A stretch of DNA of 64,000 bases from an uncultured Limosilactobacillus sp. GTDB taxonomy: Bacteria; Bacillota; Bacilli; Lactobacillales; Lactobacillaceae. The notes beneath the pieces were generated by a model. That model ran no database searches. It worked only from the letters and a program-made list of their open reading frames with translations, and had not been told where the DNA came from. The stretch's first letter is position 1. Every line of letters starts with the position of its first letter. Positions 62,012-64,000 of the stretch are shown in pieces. A program made the position numbers and the translations under genes. The stretch is taken from NCBI RefSeq assembly GCF_934202705.1, contig NZ_CAKPYE010000002.1, positions 186,001 through 250,000 on the forward strand, given 5' to 3'.

Positions 62012-63187
62012 ATGGTTGATATGAGTAAACACATGCGGGACACGTTACAGAATGTTCCTAGTCAAAAGATTTTTGATTTTTCACAATTTACGAGTACGAT
62101 TGATGACATAATTCAGTTAACGATTGGGGAACCGGATTTTAATACTCCGGAACACATTAAACAAGCCGGAATTCAGGCAATTAATGACAATCATACTCAT
62201 TATGCGCCACAACGCGGGACTGCTGGGCTTTTGAAAGCAGTCAGTGATTATCTTAAAGATACAACGGGGGTGGACTACGATCCCAAGACACAGATTTTGG
62301 TAACTAATGGGGTAACTGAAGGCGCTTTTGCGGCATTAAACGCGATTGTTAATCCTGGTGATGTGGTGCTGGTTCCAACACCAACATTTTCTATCTATAC
62401 TGCTGACGTGGCCATCGCTGGCGGAACCGCGGTCGAAGTTGATACCTCACCAGCTAATTTCCGGTTAACTCCAGAATTGCTTAAACCATATTTGGATAAA
62501 TATGGTGACCGAGTGAAGGCGATTGTGGTAGTTAATCCTTCCAATCCAACTGGTGTGGCGATGAACCAGGCAGAGTTAGATGCGATTGCTGATTTAGTGC
62601 GCGACAAGAATATTTTTATTTTAGCGGACGAAATTTACAGCGAACTTTGGTATGCTGGCGAAGCTGCCTCCATCACCAAAGCGTTGCCGGAGCAAACGAT
62701 CCTGGTTAATGGGCTTTCCAAGAGCTATGCGATGACTGGGTGGCGAGTTGGCTACCTAGCAGCACCTCAAGATGTGGTAGCGAAGATTTTTAAAGTTCAC
62801 GCTTTTGCGGTTACGGATGTCGCAACGTTTGTTCAAGACGCTGCTCAAGAAGCCCTTACTAACGGGCGAACTGATTACCAACCAATGGAACAGGCTTATA
62901 TTAAGCGTCGTGATGTGATGAAAGCGGCTTTGCAAAAGATGGGGTGGCAGTGTACAGCTCCTCAAGGAGCATTCTATATTTTTGCGCGGATTCCAGCTTA
63001 TCTTGATCAAAATGATGAAGATCTGGCATATGATATGGCAAAAACGGCGAAAGTGGCCGCCACTCCCGGATCCTATTTTGGTAAGGGTGGCGAACACTAC
63101 ATGCGGTTTAGCTATGCAACCGCATTAGACAAGATCAAGGTTGCCATGGAGCGCCTTGCTAAGTATTGTCAAAACCATCAAGAGTAA
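62012..63187 (+). CDS. Class I/II pyridoxal-phosphate aminotransferase
   Basis: A 391-residue fold-type I aminotransferase. LTIGEPDFNTPEHI lies near the N-terminus. The PLP Lys is in NGLSKSYAMTGWRVGYL, and VVNPSNPTG and a C-terminal MRFSYA with the substrate Arg are present. It resembles the AraT/PatA group of lactic acid bacteria (aromatic amino acids or N-acetyl-diaminopimelate). The substrate cannot be fixed. ATG 62012 follows GAAGGGGA. Confidence 0.9.
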   Translation: MVDMSKHMRDTLQNVPSQKIFDFSQFTSTIDDIIQLTIGEPDFNTPEHIKQAGIQAINDNHTHYAPQRGTAGLLKAVSDYLKDTTGVDYDPKTQILVTNGVTEGAFAALNAIVNPGDVVLVPTPTFSIYTADVAIAGGTAVEVDTSPANFRLTPELLKPYLDKYGDRVKAIVVVNPSNPTGVAMNQAELDAIADLVRDKNIFILADEIYSELWYAGEAASITKALPEQTILVNGLSKSYAMTGWRVGYLAAPQDVVAKIFKVHAFAVTDVATFVQDAAQEALTNGRTDYQPMEQAYIKRRDVMKAALQKMGWQCTAPQGAFYIFARIPAYLDQNDEDLAYDMAKTAKVAATPGSYFGKGGEHYMRFSYATALDKIKVAMERLAKYCQNHQE

Positions 63188-63225
63188 ATGTGACTAAATT
63201 ACGAATTTTATTTAAAACAATTGCG

Positions 63226-63255
63226 ACACGGTTGAGAAACCAACCGTGTTTTGTT
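63226..63255 (+). terminator. Intrinsic terminator after the aminotransferase gene
   Basis: ACACGGTTG/CAACCGTGT stem with loop AGAAAC, then TTTGTT. Confidence 0.85.
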
Positions 63256-63316
63256 ATGTTTAGTGCGATGACTTATGCTATGATTAAACATAGTTTTAAT
63301 TAGAGGAGAGAAAAGA

Positions 63317-64000
63317 ATGAAAAAAGTTTCTTTAAAGGATTTTATCAGTGAATTAAAGTCCAGTATGAAGGGCGAATATTTCAATGCTCTTTGGCCTGTT
63401 GGTGGCTTCTTTATTATCTTCATTGCACTGAGTGCAATTTTGCTGTACTTCTTTCGGGGAATCTCAAGCTCAATTATGATGAATATCATGATGGTGATGT
63501 ATGGGATGGCTTCAGCCGGAGCAATTGGGTTGGGTCTTTTAGAAATGCTGGTTGCACTTGGCCTAATCTTGGCAGTGAACTTCTTCTATGGGTTTATCCA
63601 GGTTGCCATTCAGTATGCCTATTTAGATCGTTTTCATAATCCGGACGACAAAGTTACTGCGGCGAGTGTTTGGGGTCAGTATAAGCGACTAAATAAAAAC
63701 CAATTATGGCGACTGGCGTTATATATTGGATTATTTATGTTCCTTTGGACATTACCATTAGACATTGTGGCTGGGATCTTTGCGCGTAACCAAGTCGTGG
63801 TCATTATTTGTCGAGTTGTTAATTTGATTTTAGTAGTTTGGAAGTCGTTACAATATTCCCAAGCATATTTTGTCTATCGGGTAAAGCGGCCGGATTTCCT
63901 TGGGCAATCAATGCGGCATGCTTTAACGGCCAGCAAGCGGTTTATGAAGGGCTTGAAGTGGAATCTGTTGCTGGTTGCGATCGTGACAATTGTCCTGCCA
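63317..64000 (+). CDS. DUF975 family membrane protein (C-terminus beyond the window)
   Basis: 228 codons open to the right edge. Several hydrophobic helices and the segment TASKRFMKGLKWNLL are typical of DUF975 integral membrane proteins of Firmicutes. Function unknown. AGAGGAGAG precedes the ATG. Confidence 0.82.
   Translation, partial: MKKVSLKDFISELKSSMKGEYFNALWPVGGFFIIFIALSAILLYFFRGISSSIMMNIMMVMYGMASAGAIGLGLLEMLVALGLILAVNFFYGFIQVAIQYAYLDRFHNPDDKVTAASVWGQYKRLNKNQLWRLALYIGLFMFLWTLPLDIVAGIFARNQVVVIICRVVNLILVVWKSLQYSQAYFVYRVKRPDFLGQSMRHALTASKRFMKGLKWNLLLVAIVTIVLP

Overview
The window comes from a low-GC Gram-positive bacterium of the family Lactobacillaceae. It carries the teichoic-acid D-alanylation genes dltX/dltA, T-box-controlled aminoacyl-tRNA synthetases, a bile-salt-hydrolase-type gene, two glutamate decarboxylase/antiporter sets beside gltX, the rsmG-noc-parA-parB-DUF951-ychF-DUF1129 chromosome-maintenance cluster and a full purine operon. 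Gene order and protein sequences fit a gut or fermentation lactobacillus (Limosilactobacillus, Lentilactobacillus or Levilactobacillus type). The species is not determined. Apart from one decayed insertion sequence this is core chromosome: no prophage, CRISPR array or intact transposon was seen.

Layout. 1-651 (-): start of the dlt operon. 924-5165: sbcD-sbcC. 5209-6754: T-box and serS. 6867-8164: an MFS transporter and tRNA-Glu. 8253-18552: glutamate/acid-resistance region, namely a TetR regulator, gadC1-gadB1, an ISL3-family transposase remnant, an Spx-like regulator, divergent gadC2/gadB2, and gltX. 18706-23187: trpS and tyrS (-), each with its own T-box, and a divergent CycA-like permease with a T-box that reads best as glycine-specific. 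23218-23500: a probable structured small RNA (6S-like outline). 23690-25887: nucleoside uptake and hydrolysis. 25990-32701: rsmG-noc-parA-parB-DUF951-ychF-DUF1129-guaB. 32865-36054: a two-component system with a D,D-carboxypeptidase. 36205-41645: AzlCD exporter, a small hydrolase, cfa, and two divergent AI-2E-family permeases. 41687-58457: one-carbon and purine synthesis (fhs, purEK, purB, purCSQLFMNHD), interrupted by a metal P-type ATPase. 58579-64000: gpmA, cls, a choloylglycine hydrolase, an aminotransferase and the start of a DUF975 membrane protein.

How it works together. GadB consumes a proton while converting glutamate to GABA, and GadC exchanges GABA for glutamate; gltX and tRNA-Glu lie in the same neighbourhood. 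The pur genes make IMP, guaB diverts it towards GMP, and fhs supplies formyl-tetrahydrofolate. fhs, purE and purC share an operator architecture: inverted CGAAC/GTTC half-sites exactly 24 nt apart, as expected for PurR.

Most notable observations: (i) both gadB genes have a near-identical stem-loop between a strong Shine-Dalgarno sequence and the ATG, with exactly 37 nt between them and an in-frame ATT 7 nt after the Shine-Dalgarno; (ii) the shared PurR operator geometry; (iii) head-to-head T-boxes, one apparently glycine-responsive in front of a CycA-like permease; (iv) the unannotated structured RNA at 23252-23500; (v) everted parS-like half-sites in front of rsmG-noc-parAB. All calls were made by reading the sequence; no database search was possible.
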